The notes beneath the pieces are model-generated. The model did not search any database. It had not been told where the DNA came from and worked only from the letters and a program-made list of their open reading frames with translations. Below, piece by piece: positions 46,584 through 58,959 of a stretch of DNA of 64,000 bases (position 1 is the stretch's first letter; each line of letters opens with the position of its first letter). Origin of the DNA: Petrosia ficiformis. Taxonomy: Eukaryota > Porifera > Demospongiae > Haplosclerida > Petrosiidae. The stretch lies in the NCBI GenBank assembly GCA_947044365.1, contig OX345636.1, positions 12,791,309 through 12,855,308 on the forward strand, read 5' to 3'. The position numbers and the translations under genes were made by a program.

Positions 46584-49143
46584 TCGTGAGTCCAAGCGAC
46601 AAGCGTGATGTTTATGCGGTCTAATTAACGCGCACCCCCCTGGACCGTAATTTCTTATTAAACGATCATAAAAAATGAATATGTGCCATTATGTTAGGTG
46701 TACTGACATTGTTAGGGTTGTTTTTGTTCTTACTCAAGCATGAAATTGTTGTATTCTGTGGTTTGTATAAGTATTATACTATTTTAAATGTGTAATATAG
46801 CTACTATACTATCCTTATTATGAAATAATGACCCAATCTTATAACTACACATATACATGTAACTATTGATTCTCACAAACACAGTCATATTTTATATAAT
46901 TATTTAAAATTACAATTCATGTAGATCAATGCACAAGTTAAACACTACTCCACATGTACAAATAACAAGCTGGACTCTACATTAGATGTTATGTGTGTTT
47001 CAAAAATAATTCATGTTTTTAACAATTTTGATTATGATTATCACATAAATTTTGTGTTGCAAAATTGCTGGTTGAAAGAAATGTTTTATCAACATTAACG
47101 TTGTGAAGTCTCTCTCATTATCAGAAGAAGTAAAAAGATCCACAGTGTTTGGTATATAGGTATATAAGGAGAGGAAGATCATCATAATGTCTGAAGTAAT
47201 ATCATACATAGAAAAGATATGCAGAGAATGGATTATAAAAAAATATACCCTTATAATTAATTATTCCATTTACTACATATATAACTAAATAAACTTTAAT
47301 ACATTCATAAACAGAATAACCTCTAAACATCATTAGCAACTGAGTTTTACCAGGTCATTTGCTTTTGTAGCTTAGACAAGCTTAAGGAGGGGCTGGTTAC
47401 ACCAGACTGTAAATTACATAGTAACTGGAACAATAAATAATTGTGTGCATACAATATAATGCAAACAGAATATAATTTTAATGATAATATAGGAATATCA
47501 CAAAAAATATACAGAATTAACTATAGTTAAGACTAAATGATGAAGATGATTGGCTTGAAGCTATCGAAGTTCCTGAAGCTCCTGTTTACCGCTTTGTCTT
47601 CACAGATACTAAGTTTCATCAACTTCCTGTGAAAAAGATTATCACACAATAATGATTATTACAATCACTTTCCTAAAGCCACTCCCATTGAAGGGAAATT
47701 TCAACATGAACTACACGATCCCATTCCCACTATAATAATTATATATGTAAATAGAATGAATAACATTTTTAAAATGAAAAGGCATGTAAAAGGGTCAAAA
47801 CTGAAAAAGCACATTAACAAGATTGGGATGGTACCTTAGCAACAAGATTAAACTAACCACTTCCACATAACAACCCTATACATAAGTATATATAGGTGGA
47901 AAGTGAAGCACAAAGAGGTTAGACTTATGGAGGGTTGTTACGTGGACGTAGTTGGTTTAATTGTGTTGCTAATGCACCACCCCAATCATCAATACACACA
48001 GTTGATAATGTGTAGTACACATATGCTTAAAGAAGAGCCCACGAGTCGAGGTAGGCGTTTCTTCTAAATTATTGAACAGTTTGAAACTTTCCATAGAATT
48101 ATTTGCCATGCAGAGCTGTCACAATATTATAATAAATTATGTCGATTATGACATGTGCTGATCATATGCACATGCTCAGTTCAGAAAGCAAAATGGCATC
48201 TAGATCAGCAATGATGGCAACAATCTTCCTCAGTGGCAGATCTAGGCCCCATAAATTTAACACAACCACATGGTAATGACTGTTTGATGGCTGAATTACT
48301 TCAGTTCTAGCAAGAAAGGTATTCATTTATACTTAGTATCAAATAGTATTTTGAATATATACATGTAGCATGTAGTTAAAATGCTGGTATAACTCACAGA
48401 TTGCACTATATTGGCATTTTTATTGGTCAAAAATCACTGGAGTGATGTCCAGTATTGCCTACACCAGTCCTATGATAACTCAGGACTGTCCTGTTATATA
48501 TGCACTAGAGGTAACATTGTATCTGGAGGATCCCTCCATGGGCCGGAGTACTGGGACAGTACAAGGGACACCCCTTCAACTATGTATTAGGATAACCATG
48601 TGTCTGGAGGATCCTTTAAGGAAAGTACTAGTACAGTACAAGGGACATCCCTTCAAATATGTATTAGGCTAACCATGTGTCTGGAGGATCCTTTAAAGGA
48701 AGTACTAGGACAGTACAAGGGATATCCTTTGAACAATTTGTTAGGATAACCTTGTGTCTGGAGGATTCTGTAAGGGAAGTGGTAGGACAGTACAAAGGAC
48801 ATCCATTCAAATATGTATTAGGATAACCATGTATCCGGAGGATTCTTTAAAAGAATTCTCAGTCTAGGACATCCCTTCAACAAAGCTATATAGTATCCCA
48901 AGGATCTTTGAAGAGATTCTAAGGACATACACTTGATCATTATACTAAGTGACCAAACCACTGACTATAATAGAAGTCGGAGTTTACAATATTTTGACAA
49001 TATGGTGTAAATATATATTTGTGACGAAAATGATGAAGAGTAAACCATTATTATACAAATGTTCATATAACAATAGTATTTGTTGTATAGACTAAATATG
49101 GAAGGAGTAAATAAGTCAACAGAATGGAGTCAAAACATCTAAT

Positions 49144-49545
49144 TAGTGTTGTTTTAGTTAACTAAAACTAATACTAAATCTAAAACCTTTTTCTATTTTA
49201 GTTTATAACTGTAACTAAAATATATTATTGATGGCCTTTTAGTTATAGAACTATAACTAATATGGATGTTTTGGTTAACTAAATGTACTTGCAATGGATT
49301 TTTAGTTAACGACTAATGTACTTATAATTACACTAAGAAGCAGTGTACAGTTTTAATTTCAGTATAATTCCTCATTGTACTGTAGGTCAAATTTAAAACC
49401 GACATATTAGTATTTGCATTTATAATTTTAGTTAACTGAAACAGCACTATGAAAACTATTAGTTAACTATAACTAAAATATAATTGAAAATATTAGTTAA
49501 CTATTACTAAAACAGCATTTCAAAAATGAAACTAAAACAACACTA
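49144..49545. mobile_element. hAT MITE with 8-bp duplication CATCTAAT (copy B)
   Basis: Identical to 39904-40305, carried along by the tandem duplication. Flanking CATCTAAT is at 49136-49143 and 49546-49553. Confidence 0.92.
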
Positions 49546-49574
49546 CATCTAATGTACGTGTAAGGTAGATTTCC

Positions 49575-50541
49575 TACTAATACTACCAGACATGTATCAA
49601 CAACACCTCTCAGTTCACTCCTATCCTATAGACAAAGTGATATACAAGAATGAAGAAGAAAGTAAGTCATTATATATAATAACAAAATAATATATTATTG
49701 ACTGGTAGCAGACTACTTGTTATGACATACATACATTATACATATTCTAAATGTTTAACTGGACAATCAACCAAAAATGATTGACAAATAGAATATATTG
49801 TGTGCTGCTATGGAATGTTGTATATACTTGATTATTTTAATGTCATTTAATTACACAATATCAGAAGATTATTTCATAATTTAACGGATTCTTTACTTTT
49901 TTTATTGATGGAATAGTGCTATGGCCAAGTCAAACTGGCCCTGAATTGGTTTGAATTGATAAGCTTGTTAATTGTAAAGGTGTGGCCCTTTTACTTTGCT
50001 ATGCAGCTACTTAATACAATATAATGTGATTTGAACTTGGAACGAAGATTGCTCTCAATGTAGCTTGATTAATACACGTGATATAGTTACCATTTTGTCA
50101 TGCATGACTATTTACTAAGAAAGATAATTATAATAATGGAGTAAAATTGGTCATTATTTCATATAAGGATAGTATAGTAGATATATTACGCATTCAAAAT
50201 AGTATAATACTTAAACAAACCACAGAATACAATAATTTCATGCTTGAGTAAGAACAAAAACATCCTGATATAACCCTAACAATTTCAGTACACCTAACAT
50301 AATTCTTATACCATATGAGACTATAATTATAAATGTAACATAATTTCGTGACTTCTTATATGAAGAAACAACCATGTATCTCTAAATTGCTGGCTTTGTG
50401 ATGTCATCATTCAATAATCATGGCCAACTTTCTCTTGTCTGAACATTACATTTTATTGTTATGTTTCTTGTAATATTTGTTTTCTCTCTGGCTATATATA
50501 TAGTTAAGGAATTATATGGTGTAACAATTGAGGAGTTTTGA
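49575..50541 (+). pseudogene. Orphan NLR 3' end (copy 2)
   Basis: The identical copy of 40335-41301 in the second tandem unit, with the same donor, insertion in the intron and last exon. Confidence 0.85.
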
Positions 50542-52860
50542 GTTATAATTACTTTCTTCAAAAAGACAGTCCATTAAATATTTCTATAAGGTGAATGATA
50601 ATTATGTACAAATTACAAGATCATTAATTTAGGTAGCTAATAACCATAGTATCATCATTATAAATTTAGGAAATATTCATTATTAATTTATTTTTGATTG
50701 AACTTGTGATATTAATAATTATTATAATTAATTATTGTGTTCATTATAAATTGTAATTCATTTCTATTATGTATACTTACTGTACCACTATCTGCAGTTT
50801 GTAAACTTTATACTTTTCAAGTGCAAATAAACATTACCTAATAAGAAATAATTAGTAAGTGATGCTTGTTTCACCTACCTGCCCACTCAGTAATCTGATA
50901 TAAAAAAACGCAATTCAGATTTGTTACAAACCAAGTTACTATTTCAACTCCATTAAAGTACGTAGCGTGAACATTTCATATTGTGTCCGCAATTATTGAT
51001 CATTCAGGATAAAATATTTGATTCATTGATTTCCTGTGCAAAACAGCTGAATAGCAAGTTTTGGATCAAACAACAATCACAAAACTATTGATTTTCACAA
51101 ACACAGTCATATTTTATTAAATTACAATCATGTAGATCAATGCACAAGTTAAACACTACTACAAGTAACAAGCTGGACTCTACATTAGATGTTATGTGTG
51201 TTTCAAAAACATATATAATTCATGTCTTAAACGATTTTAATTATGATTATTACTTAATTTTTTTTGGCAAAATTGCTGTTTGATCATGAAAATTAAAGAA
51301 ATGTTTTCTCAATGTTAACGTTGTGAAGTCTCACTCTTATTATCACAAGTAAGGAGTAAAAACACCCAGTGTGTCATATATAAGAGGAAGATCATCATAA
51401 TGTCTGGAGTAATATCATACTTAGAAATGATAAGCAGAGACTGGATTATAACAAAATATACCCTTATAATTAAACAAACTTTACTTTAGAATAACCTCTA
51501 AACATCATTAACAACTGCATGAGTTTTACCAGATCACTTGCTTTTGTAGACAAGGAGGGGCTGGTTACACCAGGCAGTATATATAATTTTACAGTGTTTT
51601 ATAGTAACTGGAACAATAAACAATTGTGTGATAATATTCATTAGCAAACAGAATATAAGTTTAATGAATTAACTATAATAGTAAAGATCTAAAAGATGAA
51701 AGATGATTGGCTTGAAGTTCCTGAAGCTCCAGTTTACAGCTTGGTCTTCACAGATACTAAGCTTCATCAACTTCCTGTGAAAAAGATTATCACACAATAA
51801 TGATTATCACAAAGGAGAATTTCCCTTTCCTAAAGCCACTCCCATTGAAGGGAAATTTCAACATGAACTACACAATCCCATTCCCACTGTAATAATTATA
51901 TGTAAATACATATTATACAATAGACATTTTTAAAATGAAAGGCATGTAATGGGGTCAAAACTGAAAAAGCACATGAACAAGATTGGGATGGTACCTTAGC
52001 AACAAGATTAAGCTAACCACTTCCACATAACAACCCTATACATAAGTATATATAGATGGAGTAAAAGCGAAGCACAAAGAAGTTAGACCTATGTAGGGTT
52101 GTTATGTGGAAGTAGTTGGTTTAAATTTGTTGCTAATGTACCACCCCAATCATCAATACACACAGTTGATACTGTATAGTACACATACCGTTTATGCTTA
52201 AAGAAAAGTGCAGGAGTTTATTTCTTTTCTGGACCTAAGGCATTTATTCAAGGTAGGCGTTTCTTCTATTAAAAATTATAGAACAGTTTGAAACTTTCCA
52301 TATATCAGAATCAATCTTAGGTTGTTTCTTCATATAAGAAGTCATGAAATTATATTACACTTATATAGTCTCATGTGGTATAAGAATTATGTAAGGTGTA
52401 CTGACATTGTTAGGGTTGTTTTTGTTCTTACTCAAGCATGAAATTGTTGTATTCTATGGTTTGTATAAGTATTATACTATTTTAAATGTGTAATATAGCT
52501 ACTATACTATCCTTATTATGAAGTAATGACCCAATCTTATAACTACACATATACATGTAACTACATAGCTACCACATTTAAACTAATTATGTCTTGCTAT
52601 GAGTGTATATGTACATGTAATTATGTGCAAGCGCATTTATGAGTACAATGCAGCACAATACAGTACTTGGGCTTTTACATGTGTGTGTACATATATGCAT
52701 GTCTATTTATATGTACCATTTATTGACTGACAGAACAATGTAGATACATAATTATACAATGTGCATGTCACTCAAACAATTATATAAATATTATATTATA
52801 GTTCAAACTAGTTAGAAATTAATTATAATGATGGCATGCAAGATATTACAAAGGGCATCC

Positions 52861-54345
52861 AGTTAAAAAAATGGAATATACATGTATGTACATCATTAAA
52901 ATTAGAATTATTTGCCATGCAGAGCTGTCACAATATTATAACAAATTATGTCGATTATGACATGTGCTGATCATGTGCACATGCTCAGTTCAGAAAGCAA
53001 AATGCATCTGGATCAGCAATGGTGGCAACAATCTTCCTCAGCAGCGGCAGATCTACATGTAGGGGGTGGAGCTGGCACAATCCCCCCATAAATTGCACAC
53101 AACCACATGGTAATGACTGTTTGATGGCTAAACAACAAGTAAGTTCTAGCAAGAAAGGTATTCATTTATACTTAATTAGTACCAAATAGTATTTTGAATA
53201 TGTAGTATATGTAATTTATATACATGTATGTTGTCCAGTATTGCCTACACCAGTCCTAGGATAACTCAGAACTGTCCTGTTCTATATGCACTAGAAGTAA
53301 CCAGTTTCTGGAGAGTACTAGGACAGTACAAGGGACATCCCTTCAACTATGTATTAGGATAACCATGTGTCCGGAGGATCCTTTAAAGGAACTACTAGGA
53401 CAGTACAAGGGATATCAAAGTATTAGGGTAACCTTGTGTCCGTAGGATACTTTAAGGGAAGTACTAGGACAGTACAAGGGATATCAAAGTATTAGGGTAA
53501 CCATGTGTCCGGAGGATCCTTTAAGGGAAGTACTAGGACAGTACAAGGGATATCAAAGTATTAGGGTAACCATGTGTCCGGAGGATCCTTTAAGGGAAGT
53601 ACTAGGACAGTACAAGGGACATCCCTTCAACTATGTATTAGGCTAACCATGTGTTCGGAGGATCCTTTAAAGGAATTACTAGGACAGTACAAGGGATATC
53701 AATGTTTTAGGGTAACCATGTGTCTGGAGTATCCTTTATGGGAAGTATATGTACTAGGACAGTACAAGGGACATCCTTTGAACAATGTATTAGGGTAACC
53801 TTGTGTCCGTAGGATACTTTAAGGGAAGTACTAGGACAGTACAAGGGATATAAAAGTATTATAGGGTAACCATGTGTCTGGAGGATCCTTTAAAGGAAGT
53901 ATTAGGTCAGTACAAGGGATATCCTTTGAATAATGTATTAGGGTAACCTTGTGTCCAGAGGATACTTTAAGGGAAGTACTAGGACAGTACAAGGGATATC
54001 AAAGTATTAGGGTAACTATGTGTCCGGAGGATCATTAAGAGAAGTACTAGGACAGTACAAGGGACATCCATTCAAATTTGTATTAGGATAACTGTGTCCA
54101 GAGGATCCTTTAGAGGAATTCTCAGTATAGGACATCCCTTCAATAAAGAGATTCTGAGGATATACACTTGATCATTAGAGTACATGTAAATACATATTTG
54201 TGACGAAAATGATGAAGAGTAAACAATATACAAATGTGCGTATAACAATAGCATTTGTAGTATAGACTAAATATGGAAGGAGTAAATAAGTGATAATATA
54301 TCAACAGAATGGAGTCAAAACATCTAATGTGCTGTATGTGTAAGG
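52861..54345. repeat. Third, diverged copy of the NLR downstream flank
   Basis: From GAATTATTTGCCATGCAGAG onward it follows 38857-40330 with substitutions and indels, lacks the hAT MITE, and carries a much longer minisatellite. It stops matching at TTTCCTACT, where the other copies continue into the orphan NLR end. Confidence 0.85.
53290..54130 (+). repeat. Expanded 69-78-bp minisatellite, about 11-12 copies
   Basis: Units GGGTAACCATGTGTCCGGAG..GTACTAGGACAGTACAAGGG with two 3' variants, ATATCAAAGTATTA (short) and ACATCCCTTCAACTATGTATTA (long), in mixed order. About twice as many units as in the arrays at 39270 and 48510. Confidence 0.9.
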
Positions 54346-54358
54346 TACATTTCCTACT

Positions 54359-54520
54359 ATGATAAAGGTTGATACTGAAGTTTGTGAACAGGTGTTTTCA
54401 TGGCTTTCGAGATATAAGCGCATCACACAGAAAATGAATCAGCACACATTTACGTTTTTTTTTGTTGTATCTGTGTGATCTTCACAACATACATGAGAAA
54501 AAAAACTCTCCAAGGCTGCT
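54359..54520 (+). pseudogene. Short transposase-like remnant
   Basis: Reads IKVDTEVCEQVFSWLSRYKR then ITQKMNQHTFTFF. A run of nine T shifts the frame; the next frame continues LLYLCDLHNIHE. The EQ-FSWLSRYK-I-KMN pattern resembles the C-terminal part of transposon-encoded proteins (KDZ/Zisupton-like), but I am not sure of the family. Confidence 0.4.
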
Positions 54521-54559
54521 TTTATGTAGAACATGTCCAGTTTTATTGTTTATGATTAC

Positions 54560-55720
54560 ACGTATATACACGTAGTTATTAAATGCGCATGGAGGTCTAT
54601 TACAGCAAAATACTCCATAGGAATTACAGAAGATATCAACAGATTGAACTAAGCGGATTCCATGGGCATATGCCTGTAGTCCTATATATCCTTTGGGGAC
54701 TGAAGGATTAGATCAACAACTGCAACAGAGGGCTGGGCTACAGTAGGGGAATCCAAGGGATATCTATTAAATACATGTTGATGCATCTCTTTGGGAATAA
54801 GAGATGCATATGGACAGTTGGGACAGAAGTCTATCTCGGTTTTAGTCATGTGGAACTCTGTCTATCCTTCAGACATTATTCTGTCATGTTCTGTGACATA
54901 ACTCATGGGATCCTCCGGACAGTATTCCATCAATCCTTGCATGCACAAAGGGAGTCAGTAGTACCTGAGACAAATGCTGGCAATACTGAAAATGAATTGG
55001 GGGGGGGGGCAATGCCACCAGAGAGACTAGACCCCTACAAAAATGCCAATTATACTGTCCTCCCTAATCTCAAATCCTGAATCAGCCCCTGTTCCTGTCC
55101 TAAAGAAGGGCTACATGTAGGTTTGGGTATACATTTTGGTTTTAAAGGGAATGTACAGTACATGTAGTGAATGATAACATTGTATGTAGATGCATTATGT
55201 TGTCAATTTGTAATTAACTACAATGTACCGATTGTATCAAGCAAAGTTGTGATATTCCAATACCAATATTTGGAAAAATTCAAATTACAACAGGTCTAAT
55301 GCCATGTTTGAGAATATCAAATGTTGGATTAAGACTATAAAATATTACATTTGTTATTCTGGTATTCCAATAAAGTGTCAAATTATAATTACAGTAAAAA
55401 CACTAGTTCAAAGATCTGTATAGTAAAATGAAGGCTACATGTACTATTAATTGTGTTCAGCGATTTTTAAATGCTCATCTTTAGCATGCATTAATTTTAG
55501 CAAACTTCTGAGCCACATCTAATACACTTAATAATATCATCACAGAATATGTTTTTAGCGTGTACTAATATTAGTGACTATTGCGTTAGTCACTAAATTC
55601 ACTAAAATTAGTACAAGCAATTAAAAGTAGACTTAAGGCACATGTACATACATGTATATGCAATTACATGTAAAATTGATAAGCTAATACCTAGTATGTC
55701 ACTAGAAACAAGTTATGATA
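54560..55720. other. No gene recognised
   Basis: Mixed AT-rich DNA with a run of G near 55000 and an open frame at 54775-55080 that matches no family I know. It contains short direct and inverted repeats such as TTAGTGACTA/TAGTCACTAA near 55570. Confidence 0.4.
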
Positions 55721-55724
55721 AAAA

Positions 55725-56195
55725 CAAGTGTATATAGAGAAAAAAACATCCCACTGATTGCTTTTACAAATTTAAGCGAAGATAAAAGTATCCCTATGAC
55801 TGCTTTGTGGTGTCCAGCATTCAGTAATCATGGCTGACTTTATCAAGGATGAAAGACAACAGCTTATTATAGTTATTATTTTGATTGTCTACTGTCCTGA
55901 CCTTTCAAAGGACCTTGTAGAACTTTAGGAATATATTTCAGGCAGAATAGCTAGCTATTAGTTCCAGGTTTTACGTAAGCTACTTAGCTATAGGCAGCTT
56001 TCTTTCTGCTGGTCTGTAGAGCTTGAGCACGCCGCGCCGTCTTTTACATGCCAAACCCATTGATTGACCAAGCCCCTGGGAATGACGAAACTTCCTTAAC
56101 TACGTATACAACGCATACTCGTGCAAGTAGACACAAGAAAATATATTCAACCCCGTGGAAAGCAATTATAGGGATGGCCCTATGGGCCATAATAA
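55725..56195 (-). mobile_element. MITE of the TATGGCCCGTAGGGCCAT family, copy 2
   Basis: Reads in inverse of 62652-63130: begins CAAGTGTATATAGAGAAAAA and ends GGCCCTATGGGCCATAATAA. All internal blocks are present, including the GC-rich part GCACGCCGCGCCG. Confidence 0.8.
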
Positions 56196-56585
56196 ATCCA
56201 CTATTCACTTGTTTGTAATAATTCAAATAATCATAATCAAATGATTTTTTTCCTTGAGAGTGAATGCTTTTATATTTTATTTATAATTATAATAATTATC
56301 ATGATGTCATATACATGTACATGCCATGTTCATGTACCCATCAAGGCCATCATTACAGGGACTCAGTCAAATAATGAGTGTGGTCACATAACAAATTAAA
56401 ATTGTCTTCTACTACATGTACTCCGAGAAAGTCTCTTTGAAATACAGCATCTCCTTTTCTTTTTTTTACTTGGTATAGCATATGGTCAATACGTTATGAA
56501 TACAATTATTATAAATAGGAGCTTTTTAATTATTTATGTGGGAGTTGCTTGCTCCAACCCTTCATTTGTTCCTGATAATACTAAC

Positions 56586-56643
56586 CTGGCCATTGATCAT
56601 CTCTTCTCATTAATTCTTTTCTTGTTTTTACTTCATCACCTAC
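56586..56643 (-). other. Isolated candidate exon
   Basis: The minus strand has an acceptor (TTTTTCAG), an open frame reading GDEVKTRKELMRRDDQWPG, and a donor (G|GTTAGT). I do not recognise the protein and see no partner exons nearby, so it may be a remnant. Confidence 0.25.
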
Positions 56644-56904
56644 TGAAAAAGAAATCAAAATAAAGACACTTTAATTATACACGCACATGTATATTACAAT
56701 TTAATAATTATGTATAACAGTGTTTTCCTTACTAAAAAGTCAAGTAAGCATAAAATCACACCTCATAAATTAATTACATAACCACACTCTATTTCATTAT
56801 ATTCTAGTGAAGATATGTGCTTACCAAATTACACAATAATTGCTGAGCACCTTAGTGCGAGGCAACTAATCCGGGAGTGTAGTGAAATCTTGACCTTAGT
56901 TTGT

Positions 56905-56914
56905 ATATATATAC

Positions 56915-56952
<38 letters not shown>
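56905..56952. repeat. (AT)n microsatellite within a dispersed repeat
   Basis: A TA run. The flanks (CTTAGTGCGAGGCAACTAATC on the left, GTAGGAATGCAATTAAA on the right) match 3146-3255, where the region between is shorter. This marks a second copy of that repeat. Confidence 0.65.
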
Positions 56953-56955
<3 letters not shown>

Positions 56956-57741
56956 GTTCTGTCTGTAGGAATGCAATTAAACGTATGACACCAGGCACGT
57001 TAATCAGTTGACAGCGTGTACTGATGGCATACTGCTCTAATGTAAAGATGAGTGAGGAACCTGCGAGTGAGTGACCTACAGCACGCCTTCGACGCCGAGA
57101 TATACTGAGAAAATGAAGCAAAGAGGAGGAGCTACAGAAGAGGTCAAAGTCAGAGGAGAAATTAAGAGGTAGAGAACAGAAACAGCGAGATCTAGAGGAG
57201 AGTGAACGAGAGGCAATCCCATATATGTTAGCATCATCGCAAGGATCACAAGATGTCAAGTTACTAAGTTCTCTCTTCTTGCGATTATACATGCAAGTTT
57301 CAAAGACAAATATACCATGTGTGTGACTAAAACCACACCTTTCTGGACAATTGACTGCACCTACAGTCTAGTGCGAGCAAGGCAGTCCTGCACATAAGTA
57401 TTCCTAGATCTAGAGGACTGCAGTGAAGTGTGGTTATATCTCACGTGTGGTTGTGAATCAGATGCTTGTGTTTCCTCAAATATTTAAATTAGCACTAAGT
57501 TATTAACTTAATAGTAAGTTTGCACACCTTTCTTAACAGTCCCGATATTATACATGTAGTCCTGCACAAAAGAGGAAGTTGTGGTTAGAAAATCATAGCC
57601 ACACCTTTCATGAATAATAATATTAATGATAATTCGCATGCTGGTTAGAAACCCCCTTCTTCAATTTCTAAATCCGCCACTGACTTGAGTTAGGGATAGG
57701 GGGTACCTGCTAGTAAATTTGATACACATAGTCATACACAC

Positions 57742-57829
57742 CTTACTGATGTCTACTGCTTCCATGCCTAACTTCTTTGGCCTTTTTTTCTGTTTCTGTT
57801 GCTCTCTGACAATCCTGCTACCCTACTGA
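57742..57829 (-). pseudogene. Decayed copy of SF3A2 exon 1
   Basis: The minus strand matches SF3A2 exon 1 from about GGTAGCAGGAT.GTCAGA through AGTAGACATCA.TAAG and into the donor GTGTGT, with substitutions and an in-frame stop (CAG TAG). The flanking intron and the upstream block CCGTAAAACTCCGTA also match 6490-6690, so it is a genomic, not a spliced, copy. Confidence 0.75.
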
Positions 57830-57849
57830 GTCACATGTCACGTGTACAC

Positions 57850-58930
57850 TAGTGACTGTACAACTGTAATCCGTAAAACTCCGTACACTGAACTACAGTT
57901 TATCAAGTTCACATCTCTTACTGGAATTCAAGATCATCAGCAAAAGTTAGCCAGACAATTCAGGAGTAATCCATGTAAGTTTATGCGTAAAATAATGTAA
58001 CATTTTTGATTGTTATGTCGTAGCCACCCTCTACCTTGTGTCTGATTTGCCTGGCCATTCCAGCAGTGACTGGCCACCAGCCCAGAGTATTAATTCAGGG
58101 CCGGTTCAGGCCTCTAGGCCTCATTAGTGTATTGTGACATTATATGCGTAAATTAATGTCATAATTAGAGATTCAATAGTGATGTTTGCATCCCCAAGTA
58201 ATTGTTTTTGTATTTTATGTTTTCTTTGTAAATTTTCCTTATAATCAGAGCGACCCCCTTTAGCCCTTGACTCTAAAAGTGATGTTTTATAATTATAATA
58301 TAGCAATTTCTTAGGACACAAAGAACAATTTCTTAGGACACAAATAATAAGCTAAGGAGTAGAGATCTCAATGAATCAATAATTCCTCAAATATACATGT
58401 ACATGTACTATAGCTTATCATACAGGTGTCTGGTGACAACGTTTTGTATATCAATAATAATTATTTTCAGCTAAAACATTGTAGCTTTGCATGTTATGTT
58501 CATTTACCAACTTATATACAAAATGTTTATACAGTTTACCTCTCTTGTGACTCTGTGGTGATATTGATAACAGATTGTGTAGATTACATCATCTGTAATA
58601 CTGCATGTCTTCCTCTTCTCTGTAATATGAATATTATTATTACTGATCCACACTTTTGTGTGATGATGTTGCAAATGTTTTAGCTCATTGTAATTAAAAA
58701 TTGTAGTAACCCTACACTCTACCTACGTGGACAAGGGTTAATAACCATTTCTAACAGCACATCACATATGATCATGCTGTATTTACTATGTACTTACTTG
58801 TACATGTATATGTACATGATGTTACAGGAGATGTAGATAGAAAGAAAGAAAGAAAGAAAGAAAGAAGGACACCCATGTACATGTAGTACCTCATTACCCG
58901 CCCACTTTTACCAAAAACATTTCCTTTAAG
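57850..58930 (+). promoter_or_regulatory. 5' flank of the second NLR
   Basis: Parts from about 58470 to 58680 resemble 12810-12950 upstream of the first NLR (TATACAAAATGTTTATAC, CAATATGAATATTATTA-like). A donor-like CCAT|GTAAGT is at 57975, and the acceptor CTGTAACAG precedes the start codon as in NLR 1. A GAAA microsatellite lies at 58838-58866. Confidence 0.35.
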
Positions 58931-58959
58931 TAATTTCTTTTCTGTAACAGCAATTCAAA

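Larger units (their letters stand above)
43157..46687. mobile_element. ISL2EU DNA transposon with 2-bp AT duplication
   Basis: Starts GGCACATATTCATTTTTTAT and ends with its inverse; the ends match over about 65 bp up to GGTGCGCGTTAATTAG. AT flanks both sides (43155-43156 and 46688-46689). The second tandem unit has the uninterrupted site (AAGAATTATGT at 52383). It encodes a THAP-DDE transposase and, convergently, a SAP-SWIM-YqaJ protein, the two-gene set known for ISL2EU elements. Length is 3531 bp. Confidence 0.92.
37620..46860. repeat. Tandem duplication, unit 1 (with ISL2EU insertion)
   Basis: 37620-42477 looks identical base for base to 46860-51717 on line-by-line reading. The remainder up to 43156 matches with a few substitutions and a 9-bp indel. 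After the ISL2EU insertion the match continues from 46690 to 46860. Without the insertion the unit is about 5.7 kb. It holds a MITE (38580), a minisatellite (39270), a hAT MITE (39904) and a partial NLR 3' end (40335). Confidence 0.9.
46861..52560. repeat. Tandem duplication, unit 2 (without ISL2EU)
   Basis: The second copy of the unit at 37620. The offset is exactly 9240 bp up to 51717, then 9231 bp after a 9-bp deletion. At 52387 the flank runs on without the ISL2EU element (AAGAATTATGTAAGG). The unit ends at CATATACATGTA, the same sequence that precedes the junction at 46860. Confidence 0.9.

Noticed and set aside
56852..57292. 146-residue minus-strand frame with IYIYIY run
   Set aside because: Spans an (AT)n microsatellite. 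The plus strand (57045-57250) has a purine-rich, Arg/Glu-type stretch with stops that might be an old transposon fragment, but I could not assign it.
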